Source: Flavobacterium hiemivividum (GTDB lineage Bacteria > Bacteroidota > Bacteroidia > Flavobacteriales > Flavobacteriaceae). Taken from it: a DNA stretch of 64,000 nt. The DNA is taken from positions 363,722 to 427,721 of the forward strand of contig NZ_SMFO01000002.1 of assembly GCF_004349145.1 (NCBI RefSeq), given 5' to 3'. A program made the position numbers and the translations under genes. Of the stretch, positions 44,912 to 53,831 are shown one piece after another; position 1 is the stretch's first letter; every line of letters begins with the position of its first letter. Below the pieces are notes generated by a model. That model was not told where the DNA came from, made no database searches, and worked only from the letters and a program-made list of their open reading frames with translations.

Positions 44912-44982
44912 TTTACAAAAGTAAACATCTTTATTTTTACAATTGTAAATAGTTTAAAAGGATTAATTTTTAGAATTGTAAA
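44912..44982. promoter_or_regulatory. Operator-like sites next to the M14 peptidase gene (three copies)
   Basis: Three related 14-bp palindromes occur: TTTACAAAAGTAAA (44912-44925), the perfect TTTACAATTGTAAA (44936-44949) and TTTAGAATTGTAAA (44969-44982). They lie just upstream of the minus-strand peptidase start. The same motif recurs before and across the XRE start, which makes the XRE protein the likely binder; that is inference. Confidence 0.7.
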
Positions 44983-45132
44983 CAGTTAATTGCCGCTATT
45001 GCCTATGGCGCTAGTTTGTTAAATTGACAAATGTTATCTGTATTTTGCATCATGTTCAAAAACTTATTTATCAGTCACTTGAGTTACTTTATCCAATGTA
45101 TTACTTCTATTAAACTATTGATTTAAGGACAA

Positions 45133-45217
45133 TTTACAGATGTAATTTTGCTATTGTCAGCTGTTTATGTTACATTTGTAAATAAACTAATTCTAATCCA
45201 CTATTTACAATGGTAAA
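45133..45217. promoter_or_regulatory. Operator-like sites at the XRE regulator gene (three copies)
   Basis: TTTACAGATGTAAT (45133-45146), GTTACATTTGTAAA (45169-45182) and TTTACAATGGTAAA (45204-45217) share the pattern TTTACAnnTGTAAA. The last one spans the ATG at 45210, so binding there would block both initiation of transcription nearby and translation start sequence. The layout suggests autoregulation. Confidence 0.7.
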
Positions 45218-45686
45218 CATTGAAGATTTTATAAAACGGCTCGAAATTATATTGGATTATTACGGTTTAAACGCTTCCGCATTTGCCGATAAAATTGGTG
45301 TGCAACGCTCCAGTTTGTCTCATCTTCTATCCGGCAGAAACAAACCTAGTTTGGATTTTATTCTTAAAATTCTAGATGTATTTCCTGATGTGGATTTGTA
45401 TTGGATTTTAAATGGCAAGGGTAGTTTTCCAAAAAATAATGATCCTATTCGAAAACAAGAAAATAATTTGGAACCAGTTGAGAGAACAATTCCAACTGTT
45501 CCAACTCCAGAAGTTACAGCTACGCGAGATCTATTTTCTGAAGAAAAAAATAAGGGCGATAAAAATAGTTTCGCATCAAAAAGTGAAGAAATTCAAAACG
45601 CTGTCAACTCATCCATTTCTGCTGATGTCGAAAAAATTGTATTTTTTTATAGGGACGGTACTTTTAAAGTTTTTACGCCAAACTAA
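45210..45686 (+). CDS. XRE-family HTH transcriptional regulator
   Basis: The 158-residue product has an N-terminal helix-turn-helix (about residues 6-65): FIKRLEIILDYYGLNASAFA, DKIGVQRSSLSHLLSGRNKPS and LDFILKILDVFPDVDLYWIL. The rest is a polar, low-complexity linker rich in Pro, Thr, Glu and Lys ending with KIVFFYRDGTFKVF, which may form a small effector or dimerisation strand. The start codon lies inside a palindromic TTTACAATGGTAAA site, and five further sites lie between it and the M14 gene, so it probably represses itself and the peptidase. Confidence 0.85.
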   Translation: MVNIEDFIKRLEIILDYYGLNASAFADKIGVQRSSLSHLLSGRNKPSLDFILKILDVFPDVDLYWILNGKGSFPKNNDPIRKQENNLEPVERTIPTVPTPEVTATRDLFSEEKNKGDKNSFASKSEEIQNAVNSSISADVEKIVFFYRDGTFKVFTPN

Positions 45687-45728
45687 AAAAGCCAATCCTT
45701 TTTTTAATTAAAGTATTGGCTTTTTTTT
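45685..45728. terminator. Bidirectional terminator between XRE and PlsC-like genes
   Basis: AAAAAAGCCAAT (45685-45696) pairs with ATTGGC plus T-run (45715-45728), with A and T tracts on the two sides. It begins at the last bases of the XRE gene. Confidence 0.72.
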
Positions 45729-45750
45729 GGGACTAGATATTTAAATATGA

Positions 45751-46302
45751 TTATTCTTTGAATCCTCTTTCGGGAATCTTTCCTTCGACACCTATAAAAT
45801 GTTTTTTTAAAATAGTTAGATCTTCCTCAAGATTTCCTGTTGGCATTAAAGGAGCACCTAGACTAACTTCTTTTTTTCCAAAATCGAATGCTACTGGAAT
45901 TATTGGCACATTCGCTTTTAAAGCGATATAGTAAAATCCTGTTTTAAGTTGGTCTACTTTATTGCGAGTTCCTTCGGGAGCTATAGCAAGACGAAAAACT
46001 TCCCTTCTACTAAATATAGCTGCAATTGAATCTACTTTATTCATCCCGCCAGAGCGATCGAGTGGTTCCCCGCCCATATATTTAAAATAGTGACCAAATG
46101 GAAAAGTAAATAATTCCTTTTTTCCCACAAAGTTCATTTCTAATCCTGTTATTCCTCTCGTAAATATCCCAAGATAGAAATCATGGGCACTAGTATGTGG
46201 CATAACCATCAGTACGCATTTCTTAATGTTAGGATCGATCTGGCCAATAATCTTCCAACCCATAAGCCGGAAAAAGATCCATTTATAAATTTGTTTTTTC
46301 AT
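45751..46302 (-). CDS. PlsC-like 1-acyl-glycerol-3-phosphate acyltransferase
   Basis: The 183-residue protein has the acyltransferase motif I MPHTSAHDFYLGIFTRG (His and Asp of HxxxxD, about residue 38), motif II-like FVGKKELFTFPFGHYFKYMGG and motif III LAIAPEGTRNKVDQLKTG. It is shorter than full PlsC (about 240 residues) but complete for the catalytic core. It should acylate a glycerophospholipid or a related alcohol at the inner membrane. It is divergent from the SpeE-like methyltransferase gene. Confidence 0.85.
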   Translation of the reverse strand: MKKQIYKWIFFRLMGWKIIGQIDPNIKKCVLMVMPHTSAHDFYLGIFTRGITGLEMNFVGKKELFTFPFGHYFKYMGGEPLDRSGGMNKVDSIAAIFSRREVFRLAIAPEGTRNKVDQLKTGFYYIALKANVPIIPVAFDFGKKEVSLGAPLMPTGNLEEDLTILKKHFIGVEGKIPERGFKE

Positions 46303-46316
46303 TACTGTGTAATTTG

Positions 46317-46348
46317 TTGCAAAATATATAATTTAAAACTTATTTTTG
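46317..46348 (+). promoter_or_regulatory. Putative promoter of the SpeE-like gene
   Basis: TTG (46317-46319) and TATTTTTG (46341-46348) are separated by 21 bases, close to the Bacteroidota -33/-7 arrangement. The -7 element lies 17 bases before the start at 46365. Confidence 0.5.
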
Positions 46349-46364
46349 ATAAAAACCCTTGTTG

Positions 46365-47030
46365 ATGCTAAAAAAAGTACTTAGTTACCTTATTCCGATT
46401 AAAATTCATACCGAAAAATCCTCTCTTAGTAAATGTATTGAGGTCACTTGGGCTAATGGTGAATTAGTATTGGATTCAGAAAATACTAATTACTCTTATG
46501 GCAGTTTGCAACGCGTTTTAAGATATGGATTGAAAACCATCGGATTTGACAAAATCGTTAAAATGGAGCACATTTTAATTCTTGGTGTCGCTGGCGGCAG
46601 CGTTATAAAAACTTTAGTTGACGAAATTAAATTTGGCGGCCAAATTACCGGTGTCGAAATTGATCCTGATATTATCAAAATTGCCAATCAGTATTTTAAG
46701 TTGGATGAAATTCAACAACTAGAAATCATAATTGATGATGCTTTTGAGTTTGTTTTGAAAACCAAAAACAAATACGATCTGATTATCATTGATGTGTTTC
46801 AGGATACTACAATGCCGAATTTTCTTTATGAAAGTTATTTTACCAATCGCGTTTGCTATTTACTAAAAAGTAAAGGTTTTGTACTTTTTAACACTATGCT
46901 TTTAAATAAGGAAGATAACCTTAGAAATGAAAAATATATTGCTAATTTTTGTACGGTTAATCACAACATAAAATCGATACCTAGAATTGAAGTTCACAAT
47001 GAGCTAATTGTAATAGAAAAAAAAATGTAA
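46365..47030 (+). CDS. Spermidine-synthase-like methyltransferase fold protein
   Basis: The 221-residue product has a SAM-type Rossmann fold: ILILGVAGGSVIKTLVDEI (about residue 65), GVEIDPDIIKIANQYF, IIDDAFEFV and KYDLIIIDVFQDTTMPNFLY, an arrangement shared with spermidine synthase. It lacks the N-terminal beta-domain of typical SpeE proteins, so polyamine synthesis is not shown; it may be a methyltransferase or act on another nucleophile. The ATG at 46365 is preferred to the upstream in-frame TTG at 46359. Confidence 0.75.
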   Translation: MLKKVLSYLIPIKIHTEKSSLSKCIEVTWANGELVLDSENTNYSYGSLQRVLRYGLKTIGFDKIVKMEHILILGVAGGSVIKTLVDEIKFGGQITGVEIDPDIIKIANQYFKLDEIQQLEIIIDDAFEFVLKTKNKYDLIIIDVFQDTTMPNFLYESYFTNRVCYLLKSKGFVLFNTMLLNKEDNLRNEKYIANFCTVNHNIKSIPRIEVHNELIVIEKKM

Positions 47031-47113
47031 TCAATTTTTAAATACTCCTTTTCTCTTTTCTTAACTAAAAGATATATTTCGTACTTTCCATAGGAATAGT
47101 AAAACCAAACTTG

Positions 47114-47824
47114 ATGAAAAAAATCATTCGCAAACTGCTCTTAGGCAATGTAACTAAAATGGAAAATCCGCAGTTTAATCCTATTCAAAGGCGAATTCAG
47201 AATATAAAAGCAATTTGGAACAACGATCATCAGGATGACAACGGAATAGAAAAAATTGTTCGTTTATTTCTAGCTTCTTCTCAGTTGTTTTTCCCTGGAA
47301 TATATATAAAGTATTTAGTTGCTAAAAAAGGTGCTGAGTATGAAGATCTGGCGGTAGATTTCTATGTGTTATTAAAAGTCGCTTTTCCGTTACTGATTTT
47401 AATGAACCACTGGCAAAATAACCATCTCGTTCTTGAGATAATGGCTTATGTTATGCTTGAAACGATCTTGTACATTCCCACATTGATATTTGCGTCTGAT
47501 TTATTTTCGAAACCGCGTTCTTATAAAAGGTCCATGTTATTGCTCTTTTTTAATTATATCGAAATGGTATTCGGTTTTGCTGTTTTGTATTCCTTTGCAA
47601 ATAATTTTAACAAACCCTTTACGCATTGGTTTGATGCCATCTATTTTAGTACCGTAACGGCATCCACCATTGGCTACGGAGATTTTCATCCCGTAGATCC
47701 TTTTGGGAAATTTTTGGTGAGTGCACAATCTATGATCGTATTGATGTTTGTGGTTTTATTCCTGAATTTTTTCTCTACTAAAATAAAATCAAAAGGCTAT
47801 TTTGACCAAGACAACCCAGAATAA
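47114..47824 (+). CDS. Potassium channel family protein
   Basis: The 236-residue membrane protein has about four helices and a pore loop with the selectivity filter TVTASTIGYGDFHPVDPFGKF (TIGYG about residue 178), which is the K+ channel signature. A final helix, FLVSAQSMIVLMFVVLFLNFF, lines the pore; no RCK or TrkA-N domain follows, so gating by ligand is not indicated. I start at ATG 47114; the preceding TTG at 47111 is also in frame. It ends 1 base from the opposite-strand kdsB gene. Confidence 0.88.
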   Translation: MKKIIRKLLLGNVTKMENPQFNPIQRRIQNIKAIWNNDHQDDNGIEKIVRLFLASSQLFFPGIYIKYLVAKKGAEYEDLAVDFYVLLKVAFPLLILMNHWQNNHLVLEIMAYVMLETILYIPTLIFASDLFSKPRSYKRSMLLLFFNYIEMVFGFAVLYSFANNFNKPFTHWFDAIYFSTVTASTIGYGDFHPVDPFGKFLVSAQSMIVLMFVVLFLNFFSTKIKSKGYFDQDNPE

Positions 47825-47825
47825 A

Positions 47826-48551
47826 TTACAACATCAGTCTTGCCCTTTCTAAATCCTCGGGAGTATCTATTCCGATACCTACATGGGTTGTTTCGATCAT
47901 TTTAATTCTTTTTCCAAACTCTAAATAACGTAGTTGCTCTAGTTTTTCGGATGCTTCCAAGGATTTCATTGGCAAACTATAAAAATCCAACAAAGCCTGT
48001 TTTCTAAACGCATAAATCCCGATGTGCTGCATGTACCGAACACCCACATTCTTCTCTCTAGGAAAAGGAATCACCGAACGAGAGAAATACAATGCAAAAC
48101 CATTTTGATCTGTTACTACCTTAACATTGTTTGGATTATTAATATCTTCCTCATCGTTAATTTCTCGCATTAAGGATGCCAAATCAACCTGAGCGGCAGC
48201 GTCTTTTCTAAAAATATCAATCAATTTCACCAAAGGTTCGGTATCGATAAACGGTTCGTCGCCCTGCACATTAACTACTATTTCTACATCTAAGTTAGTT
48301 ACTGCTTCTGCAATTCGATCACTCCCCGACTCGTGTTCTTTGATACTCATAATGGCTTTTCCACCATGAGAAACAATTTCGTCATAGATTAAATCAGAAT
48401 CCGTCACTACAAAAACATCGTCAAACAACTGCGTGTTTACTGCGGCTTCATAAGTTCTTAAAATCACCGTTTTTCCACCAAGGTCTTGCATTAATTTGGC
48501 TGGAAATCTTGTGGAAGCGTAACGGGCAGGAATAACGGCTATTATTTTCAT
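47826..48551 (-). CDS. kdsB: 3-deoxy-manno-octulosonate cytidylyltransferase
   Basis: KdsB makes CMP-Kdo for lipopolysaccharide core synthesis. The 241-residue product shows the nucleotidyltransferase N-terminus [32 protein letters not shown], the metal-binding [15 protein letters not shown] and [16 protein letters not shown] at the end. I start at 48551, since the in-frame upstream start at 48593 would precede the conserved [13 protein letters not shown]. The product acts in the cytoplasm. It is a single gene converging on the K+ channel gene. Confidence 0.95.
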   Translation of the reverse strand: MKIIAVIPARYASTRFPAKLMQDLGGKTVILRTYEAAVNTQLFDDVFVVTDSDLIYDEIVSHGGKAIMSIKEHESGSDRIAEAVTNLDVEIVVNVQGDEPFIDTEPLVKLIDIFRKDAAAQVDLASLMREINDEEDINNPNNVKVVTDQNGFALYFSRSVIPFPREKNVGVRYMQHIGIYAFRKQALLDFYSLPMKSLEASEKLEQLRYLEFGKRIKMIETTHVGIGIDTPEDLERARLML

Positions 48552-48894
48552 TTTTTTTGTTTTTGTTTTTGCAACGAAGGCACTAAGAATCAATGTTTTA
48601 TTTGCTTTTGTTGATACGAGTTTCTTCTTCGTATTATCTCAAGCAAATATATAAATTCTGGTATTATTAATTATCCTTTGAATTATTTGCAAATCCAGCA
48701 ATTAATCCCATAAGCAATATGCCTAAAAGAGATTCAATCGAAGAAATAACTTTTAAAAAACCATCAATTTTTTGAATACTCCTCCACATTCTGATCTTTG
48801 TAAAAATTTAAAACTTTGACATAGAAGACAATGCGATACTTTTTTTAAGGTTAACCTAACAAAAAAAAACTCTTTTTAGAACTATACTACAACT
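48552..48894. other. Intergenic region, no gene seen
   Basis: About 340 AT-rich bases between kdsB and an acyltransferase gene, both on the minus strand. It should hold the kdsB promoter. No hairpin, repeat or reading frame stands out. Confidence 0.4.
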
Positions 48895-49974
48895 CTAATC
48901 CTTTGGTTTTTTAATCAAAACTCTTTTTAAATATTTATTTACTGTATTTTCAAACCAGATTAAACTGATGTAACTTATTAGAAGCGAAATGATTAAAATA
49001 ATCGAAATAATATAATATTCATTAGCAATGTGAAAATGCGATTTATTATATTGAAGGAAATATTTCAAAACTAGTTGATGAAACATATAGAAACCAAAAC
49101 TTATCTCGCCAAGTAAAATCAAGGTGTTATTAGATAATAATTTTGATAAAACACCTTTTTGGAAAGAGAATACTAATATTAAAAAACTCATTGGTAACCA
49201 ATAATAAACGGAGTATCGCACTACTAATGGAAGCTCGCGATGAAATATAAAAAAAATAACTAGTAATAGTAAAGAACTAAACTCTAAGACATTGTAATTA
49301 ATTACTCGCTCTCTATTTTTTATTTTTAAATATAATTCGAAAAGTACAATCCCCACGATAAAATCAAAAATTCTAAAAAACGGATTTACATAGAAAAGGT
49401 TTTTATAATAGTCTGGCGGAGTAATTAACATTAATATTGGCACCAAAAGTAAAAACGGAATCAATAAAACCTTACTGTAATTGAGATTCTTAATTCTTGA
49501 AATTAGAAGAATTATTAAAGGAAACATCAAATAGAAAAAGAGCTCCGTAGAAATACTCCAAGAAGGAGAGTTAAAAGAAAAGTATATTTTCTTTATGGGA
49601 ATAAAACTCTGGGTTAGTGTAGCATTAAAGAGCAACTGCTTCAACCATAATGAAATCTCAAAATTCACATTTTGAAGCGTTATTGGCACAGCAATCAATA
49701 AAGTCAACAAATGCAGCGGATAGATTCTAGCAATTCTAGCGATATAAAAATTGGATTTTGATGTTTTTTTGTTAATGATCGAATCGCGGTAATTATAAGC
49801 CAATATAAAACCACTTAGAATAAAAAAGAAACTAACCCCGATATAGCCTTCTTTTAATATGAATTCGTGAATCCACCTCAAATTAGGTGATTTACTTTTT
49901 GCCAAAAAAGTCATATGATGTACAAATATCATAAAAGCAAAAAAGAAGCGTAATGAGGTAAGCGGTTTTATCAT
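48895..49974 (-). CDS. Acyltransferase 3 family membrane protein
   Basis: The 359-residue protein has about ten membrane helices. The N-terminal LTSLRFFFAFMIFVHHMTFL gives the expected Arg and His of the OafA/NodX-type acyltransferase-3 family, followed by GYIGVSFFFILSGFILAYNYRD and NSPSWSISTELFFYLMFP. It should O-acetylate a cell-surface sugar from a cytoplasmic or membrane acyl donor. The target sugar is unknown and no glycan gene cluster lies beside it. Confidence 0.9.
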   Translation of the reverse strand: MIKPLTSLRFFFAFMIFVHHMTFLAKSKSPNLRWIHEFILKEGYIGVSFFFILSGFILAYNYRDSIINKKTSKSNFYIARIARIYPLHLLTLLIAVPITLQNVNFEISLWLKQLLFNATLTQSFIPIKKIYFSFNSPSWSISTELFFYLMFPLIILLISRIKNLNYSKVLLIPFLLLVPILMLITPPDYYKNLFYVNPFFRIFDFIVGIVLFELYLKIKNRERVINYNVLEFSSLLLLVIFFIFHRELPLVVRYSVYYWLPMSFLILVFSFQKGVLSKLLSNNTLILLGEISFGFYMFHQLVLKYFLQYNKSHFHIANEYYIISIILIISLLISYISLIWFENTVNKYLKRVLIKKPKD

Positions 49975-50019
49975 TTAAATGTGAAAATTAGATTGGATTA
50001 TGACAGCTAAAAAATAAAA

Positions 50020-51441
50020 CTACTCTACAAAACTCTCATCTTTAAAACCGATCAAATATAATTTATTTTTTGCTCTGGTCATAGCGGTATACAACCATCT
50101 AATGTAATCTCTGTCAATTCCATTTGGTAAATACGGCTGTTCTATAAAAACAGTGTTCCACTGCCCTCCTTGCGATTTATGACAGGTAATGGCATAGGAG
50201 AATTTTACTTGTAAACCATTAAAATATTCGTTGGCTTTTACTTTTTGAAACTGCTTGTACTTGGTTTCTCCTTCATAATCTTTCAAAACTTCCTGATACA
50301 ATCTATTGGATTCTTCATAAGTCAATGACGGTGATTCACTTTTTATGGTGTCTAATAATAGAACGGTTTCAAAAGGTTTTTGATCTGGATAATCGACCAT
50401 TCTAATTTTTACGTTGGCAAACTTAAAACCGTATAGTTCCTTAATATTGAAAATTTCTAATATTTCGATAATATCCCCATTGGCAATAAATCCAGCATGA
50501 TCAGAATCTTTCAACCAGAAATAATTGTTCTTAACGACCATTAAGAAATCGCCAGATGACAATTCGCTTTCTTTGTCAAGAATTTTGGTTCTTATCTGCT
50601 CATTGTATTGATTGGCTCTTTTATTCGAACGAACAATAAAAGCGGTGTCTTCTATACTATAATTACTGTAGGCTGAGTTGATTGCATCCTGAATATCGTA
50701 GCCATCAGTTAGGCGAACGATATCTTTAAATTTTCGAACATTAAATTTAAACTCCGTGATAAAGGAATCTTTCAATAGCTCTCGAAGCTCCGTCGCATTA
50801 TACAAAATTCCAGAATCTTCTTCCTGACGCATTACTTCGTCAAGTTCTATATATTCGACTTCCTTATTGTAATTCAAACTTAAAGTATGAGTATCCAGTG
50901 CAGGGCTGATGTCTAAATTCACTGGCGGCAACTGAGCCGTGTCGCCCAGCAACAGCATTTTGCAATTAGTTCCGGAGTATACATAAGAAATCAAATCATC
51001 AAGCAAAGAACCATTTTCGTAGAGTTTAGAATCGGAGTTAGTGTCCGAAATCATCGAAGCTTCATCGACTATAAAAATGGTGTTTTTATGTTTGTTTTGT
51101 TGTAAGGTAAAAGAAACGCCACCACCGGAAGACTTCTTTGGGAAATAGATTTTTTTATGAATTGTAAAAGCAGGTTTGTTCGAATAACTGGCAATTACTT
51201 TAGCAGCACGACCAGTTGGCGCAAGCAAAACATATTTTTTATCAATGTCCAAAAGGTTATTTACAATTGTCGAAATCACCGTCGTTTTTCCCGTTCCTGC
51301 ATATCCTTTTAGAACAAAAATCGTGTCGTTATGAGTATCAGTTAAGAAAATAGCGATTTTTTGAAAAAAAATATCCTGTTTGTAGGTAGGTACAAAAGGA
51401 AATTTATTTCGGATAAGGCTATAAAACGAGGAGGAATTCAT
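50020..51441 (-). CDS. RecD2-like ATP-dependent DNA helicase
   Basis: The 473-residue protein is a superfamily 1B helicase: Walker A VLKGYAGTGKTTVISTIV (about residue 42), Walker B IFIVDEASMISD, LLLGDTAQLPPV, and C-terminally YAITCHKSQGGQWNTVFIEQ and WLYTAMTRAKNKLYLIG. It lacks the long N-terminal region of RecD2 proper, so it is a short member. Such proteins unwind DNA 5' to 3' in repair or recombination. It is a single-gene unit; the divergent DUF3822 gene begins 222 bases away. Confidence 0.9.
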   Translation of the reverse strand: MNSSSFYSLIRNKFPFVPTYKQDIFFQKIAIFLTDTHNDTIFVLKGYAGTGKTTVISTIVNNLLDIDKKYVLLAPTGRAAKVIASYSNKPAFTIHKKIYFPKKSSGGGVSFTLQQNKHKNTIFIVDEASMISDTNSDSKLYENGSLLDDLISYVYSGTNCKMLLLGDTAQLPPVNLDISPALDTHTLSLNYNKEVEYIELDEVMRQEEDSGILYNATELRELLKDSFITEFKFNVRKFKDIVRLTDGYDIQDAINSAYSNYSIEDTAFIVRSNKRANQYNEQIRTKILDKESELSSGDFLMVVKNNYFWLKDSDHAGFIANGDIIEILEIFNIKELYGFKFANVKIRMVDYPDQKPFETVLLLDTIKSESPSLTYEESNRLYQEVLKDYEGETKYKQFQKVKANEYFNGLQVKFSYAITCHKSQGGQWNTVFIEQPYLPNGIDRDYIRWLYTAMTRAKNKLYLIGFKDESFVE

Positions 51442-51663
51442 CTGACAAATTTTAACTGCAAAGTAAGGGTTTCAATCTCAAAAATCAATGCATTTATCTA
51501 ATTCAATTTCGATTTTAGTTTCGATTATTCTAATAAATTATTTGTACTGCTTTTTGCAGTTGGCGTGGTCATAGTCATTGCTATTGTTATTTTAATTTGT
51601 AAGTTTGTCATCGCATTTAATCTTTTTGTTTTTCTAAAGACAGAATGGATTATAAATTAGATT

Positions 51664-52485
51664 ATGTCTACACAAAACACGAATATTACCGAAAAAAAAT
51701 ATAAAAAACTCTCCATTCAAGTTTCCTTGTCTGGTTTGTCTTTTTGCTGTTTTGACACACTCAATAACACCATTACTTCCTTTAATGAAGTGCATTTTGA
51801 TTCATTTCATAAAGGAATTAAAATTGAAGATTTATTTTCGAATGCTTTTAGAGATTATCCGGAATTGACCGAAACCTATGATGATGTATTAATTATTCAC
51901 AATAATAATTTGTCCACATTTGTTCCCGCACCACTTTTCGATGAAAATTTTCTAGGAAGTTATTTGCAGTACAATACTAAGGTTTTTGACACTGATTTTT
52001 TTGCATACGATGAAATCAGTAATTACCAAATTAATTCGGTTTACATTCCTTATGTAAACATGAACAACTTTTTTATTGATCAATTTGGCACTTTCGATTA
52101 CAAACATGCCAACAGTATTTTGGTCTCAACTCTTTTGGATGCATCCAAAAATATTGACGATAAGAAAATGACCGTTCATTTTAGCGAAGGACATTTTGAG
52201 ATTATTGTGATTCAAAATCAGAAGCTGTTATTATTCAATTCATTTGATTATCAAACTCCTGAAGATTTTATTTATTATGTATTGTTTACCGCCGAACAAT
52301 TGAGTTTAAATCCAGAATCTTTCGCATTAGAACTAATCGGGAATATTGACACCGAAAGTGATTTTTTCAAAATAGCATACAAATACATCCGTAACGTTTC
52401 ACTAATTGATGTGGAAGATTTACGATGGAACAATTATTTTTCTGAGGCCGAAAACAGAAATCATTTTATACTTTTCAACTCATGA
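51664..52485 (+). CDS. DUF3822 family protein
   Basis: The 273-residue product has the DUF3822 pattern: KKLSIQVSLSGLSFCCFDTL at about residue 13, a central VLIIHNNNLSTFVPAPLFDE and VHFSEGHFEIIVIQNQKLLLF, with a two-fold layout recalling the actin/Hsp70 ATPase fold, although nucleotide binding is unproven. The function is unknown. It overlaps rsmD by 4 bases (ATGA), an arrangement that I know as typical of Flavobacteriia and which suggests a link to 16S rRNA methylation or ribosome assembly. Confidence 0.88.
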   Translation: MSTQNTNITEKKYKKLSIQVSLSGLSFCCFDTLNNTITSFNEVHFDSFHKGIKIEDLFSNAFRDYPELTETYDDVLIIHNNNLSTFVPAPLFDENFLGSYLQYNTKVFDTDFFAYDEISNYQINSVYIPYVNMNNFFIDQFGTFDYKHANSILVSTLLDASKNIDDKKMTVHFSEGHFEIIVIQNQKLLLFNSFDYQTPEDFIYYVLFTAEQLSLNPESFALELIGNIDTESDFFKIAYKYIRNVSLIDVEDLRWNNYFSEAENRNHFILFNS

Positions 52486-53072
52486 GAATCATTTCAGGAA
52501 AATACAAGGGAAGACGCATTTCTCCGCCAAAAGGCTTACCCGTTCGTCCCACTACCGATATGTCTAAGGAAGCATTATTCAATGTTATCAACAACCATTT
52601 TAATTTTGATGGTTTGAAAATATTGGATTTATTCGCAGGAACCGGAAACATCAGTTATGAGTTTGCCTCCAGAGGTAGCGAGCCTATTACCTCAGTAGAT
52701 GGTGATTTTGGCTGTGTGAAATTCATAAAGCAAGTAGCAGCCGAGTATGATTTTAATATTGCAGCAACTAAGAGTGATGTTTTTAAATTTTTGGAAAGAA
52801 ACAATGCTAGTTTCGACATTATTTTTGCTGACCCACCATACGGTCTGGACCAAAAGATTTTTGAGAAAATTGTCTTATTGATTTTCGAAAAAAACACTCT
52901 TAACGACGATGGGATGATGATAATCGAACATTCTAAATACACCAAGTTAGACCATATGGATAATTTTTCATTCAAGAAAAGTTACGGCGGTTCTATTTTT
53001 AGCTTCTTCGAATTAAGTTCCGCCGACCAAGAAACAGATCCTGATCTTTTTGAAGATAGCGAAGAAGAATAA
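52482..53072 (+). CDS. rsmD: 16S rRNA (guanine966-N2)-methyltransferase
   Basis: The 196-residue protein is an RsmD-type methyltransferase: MRIISGKYKGRRISPPKGLPVRPTTD at the N-terminus is diagnostic, with ILDLFAGTGNISYEFASRG for SAM binding and IIFADPPYGLDQKIFEKI with the catalytic DPPY. It methylates G966 of 16S rRNA in the 30S subunit. It starts inside the end of the DUF3822 gene and is followed by a terminator. The C-terminal tail of about 15 acidic residues is extra. Confidence 0.94.
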   Translation: MRIISGKYKGRRISPPKGLPVRPTTDMSKEALFNVINNHFNFDGLKILDLFAGTGNISYEFASRGSEPITSVDGDFGCVKFIKQVAAEYDFNIAATKSDVFKFLERNNASFDIIFADPPYGLDQKIFEKIVLLIFEKNTLNDDGMMIIEHSKYTKLDHMDNFSFKKSYGGSIFSFFELSSADQETDPDLFEDSEEE

Positions 53073-53097
53073 AAGTCATTAAACCTTTATAAATACT

Positions 53098-53128
53098 AAA
53101 GTCCCCGTGAAAACGAGGACTTTTTTTT
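53098..53128 (+). terminator. Terminator after rsmD
   Basis: AAAGTCCCCGT (53098-53108) pairs with ACGAGGACTTT (53113-53123), one mismatch, then a T-tract. It closes the DUF3822-rsmD operon. Confidence 0.82.
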
Positions 53129-53153
53129 ATGTCTTTAAAATCATTTAATAAAA

Positions 53154-53690
53154 CTATTTCCCAATAACCCAACCCAATGAAAAATTAGCAATTAAAGTAA
53201 ATTCATCTTCAAATTTATCCATATTATAACCAATTCCTAAATTCAAGCCTAGATTAAAATTGCCTTTATAGGTACGCTCAAATCCCCAAACTGGCCCAAC
53301 AGTTAATGACGGAATTGTTTTCGCGAAAGAATCATTTGTAGTGCTAGATTCAAAAAAATAAGCTGCGGTAAATGCAACAAATCCTCCAGAATTATGTGCT
53401 GTAACCTTACCTTTTGCAGCTCTCTTTTCTAAATTATAGTAGTGTCGAAATTGTTCGTTTATTACGGGATAAAAATCCCAAGTAGAACCAATAAAACTAT
53501 GCGAGCGATACCCAAACCCTAAGCTAACTTCAGAATATAAGGTGTTTTTATCACTAAAACCATGCTCGTACACAATCCCTGGAACAAGAACATTAATTTT
53601 GAATTGACTTTTTTCTACTGCGGCATTGTCTTGTGCTTGTAAAGTAGTGAAGGCAAGCAGAATTGAGAATAACAAAAACTTCTTTTTCAT
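53154..53690 (-). CDS. Outer-membrane-type beta-barrel protein, hypothetical
   Basis: The 178-residue product starts with a signal peptide (MKKKFLLFSILLAFTTLQAQ, start 53690) and continues with alternating polar and hydrophobic strands rich in Gly, Tyr and Phe (YSEVSLGFGYRSHSF, TVGPVWGFERTYKG, NLGLNLGIGYNMDKF), ending in NFSLGWVIGK. This pattern fits a small porin-like beta-barrel, but the exact family is not clear. The in-frame upstream start at 53753 is unlikely as it would precede the signal peptide. Confidence 0.75.
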   Translation of the reverse strand: MKKKFLLFSILLAFTTLQAQDNAAVEKSQFKINVLVPGIVYEHGFSDKNTLYSEVSLGFGYRSHSFIGSTWDFYPVINEQFRHYYNLEKRAAKGKVTAHNSGGFVAFTAAYFFESSTTNDSFAKTIPSLTVGPVWGFERTYKGNFNLGLNLGIGYNMDKFEDEFTLIANFSLGWVIGK

Positions 53691-53831
53691 CTTTAAAAAT
53701 GGTTCGTTAAGCAGTATAATTTCAACTTGGTTCGAAATTAAAACACAACACAAACATAAGAAATAGATTATAAAGACAAACAGCTACTCAAGCTTATTTT
53801 TGAATTTATATAATCTTTAAAGAAAATAATC

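Noticed and set aside
46365..47030. Assignment as true spermidine synthase
   Set aside because: The N-terminal domain of SpeE is missing and no polyamine genes are near, so only the fold is claimed.
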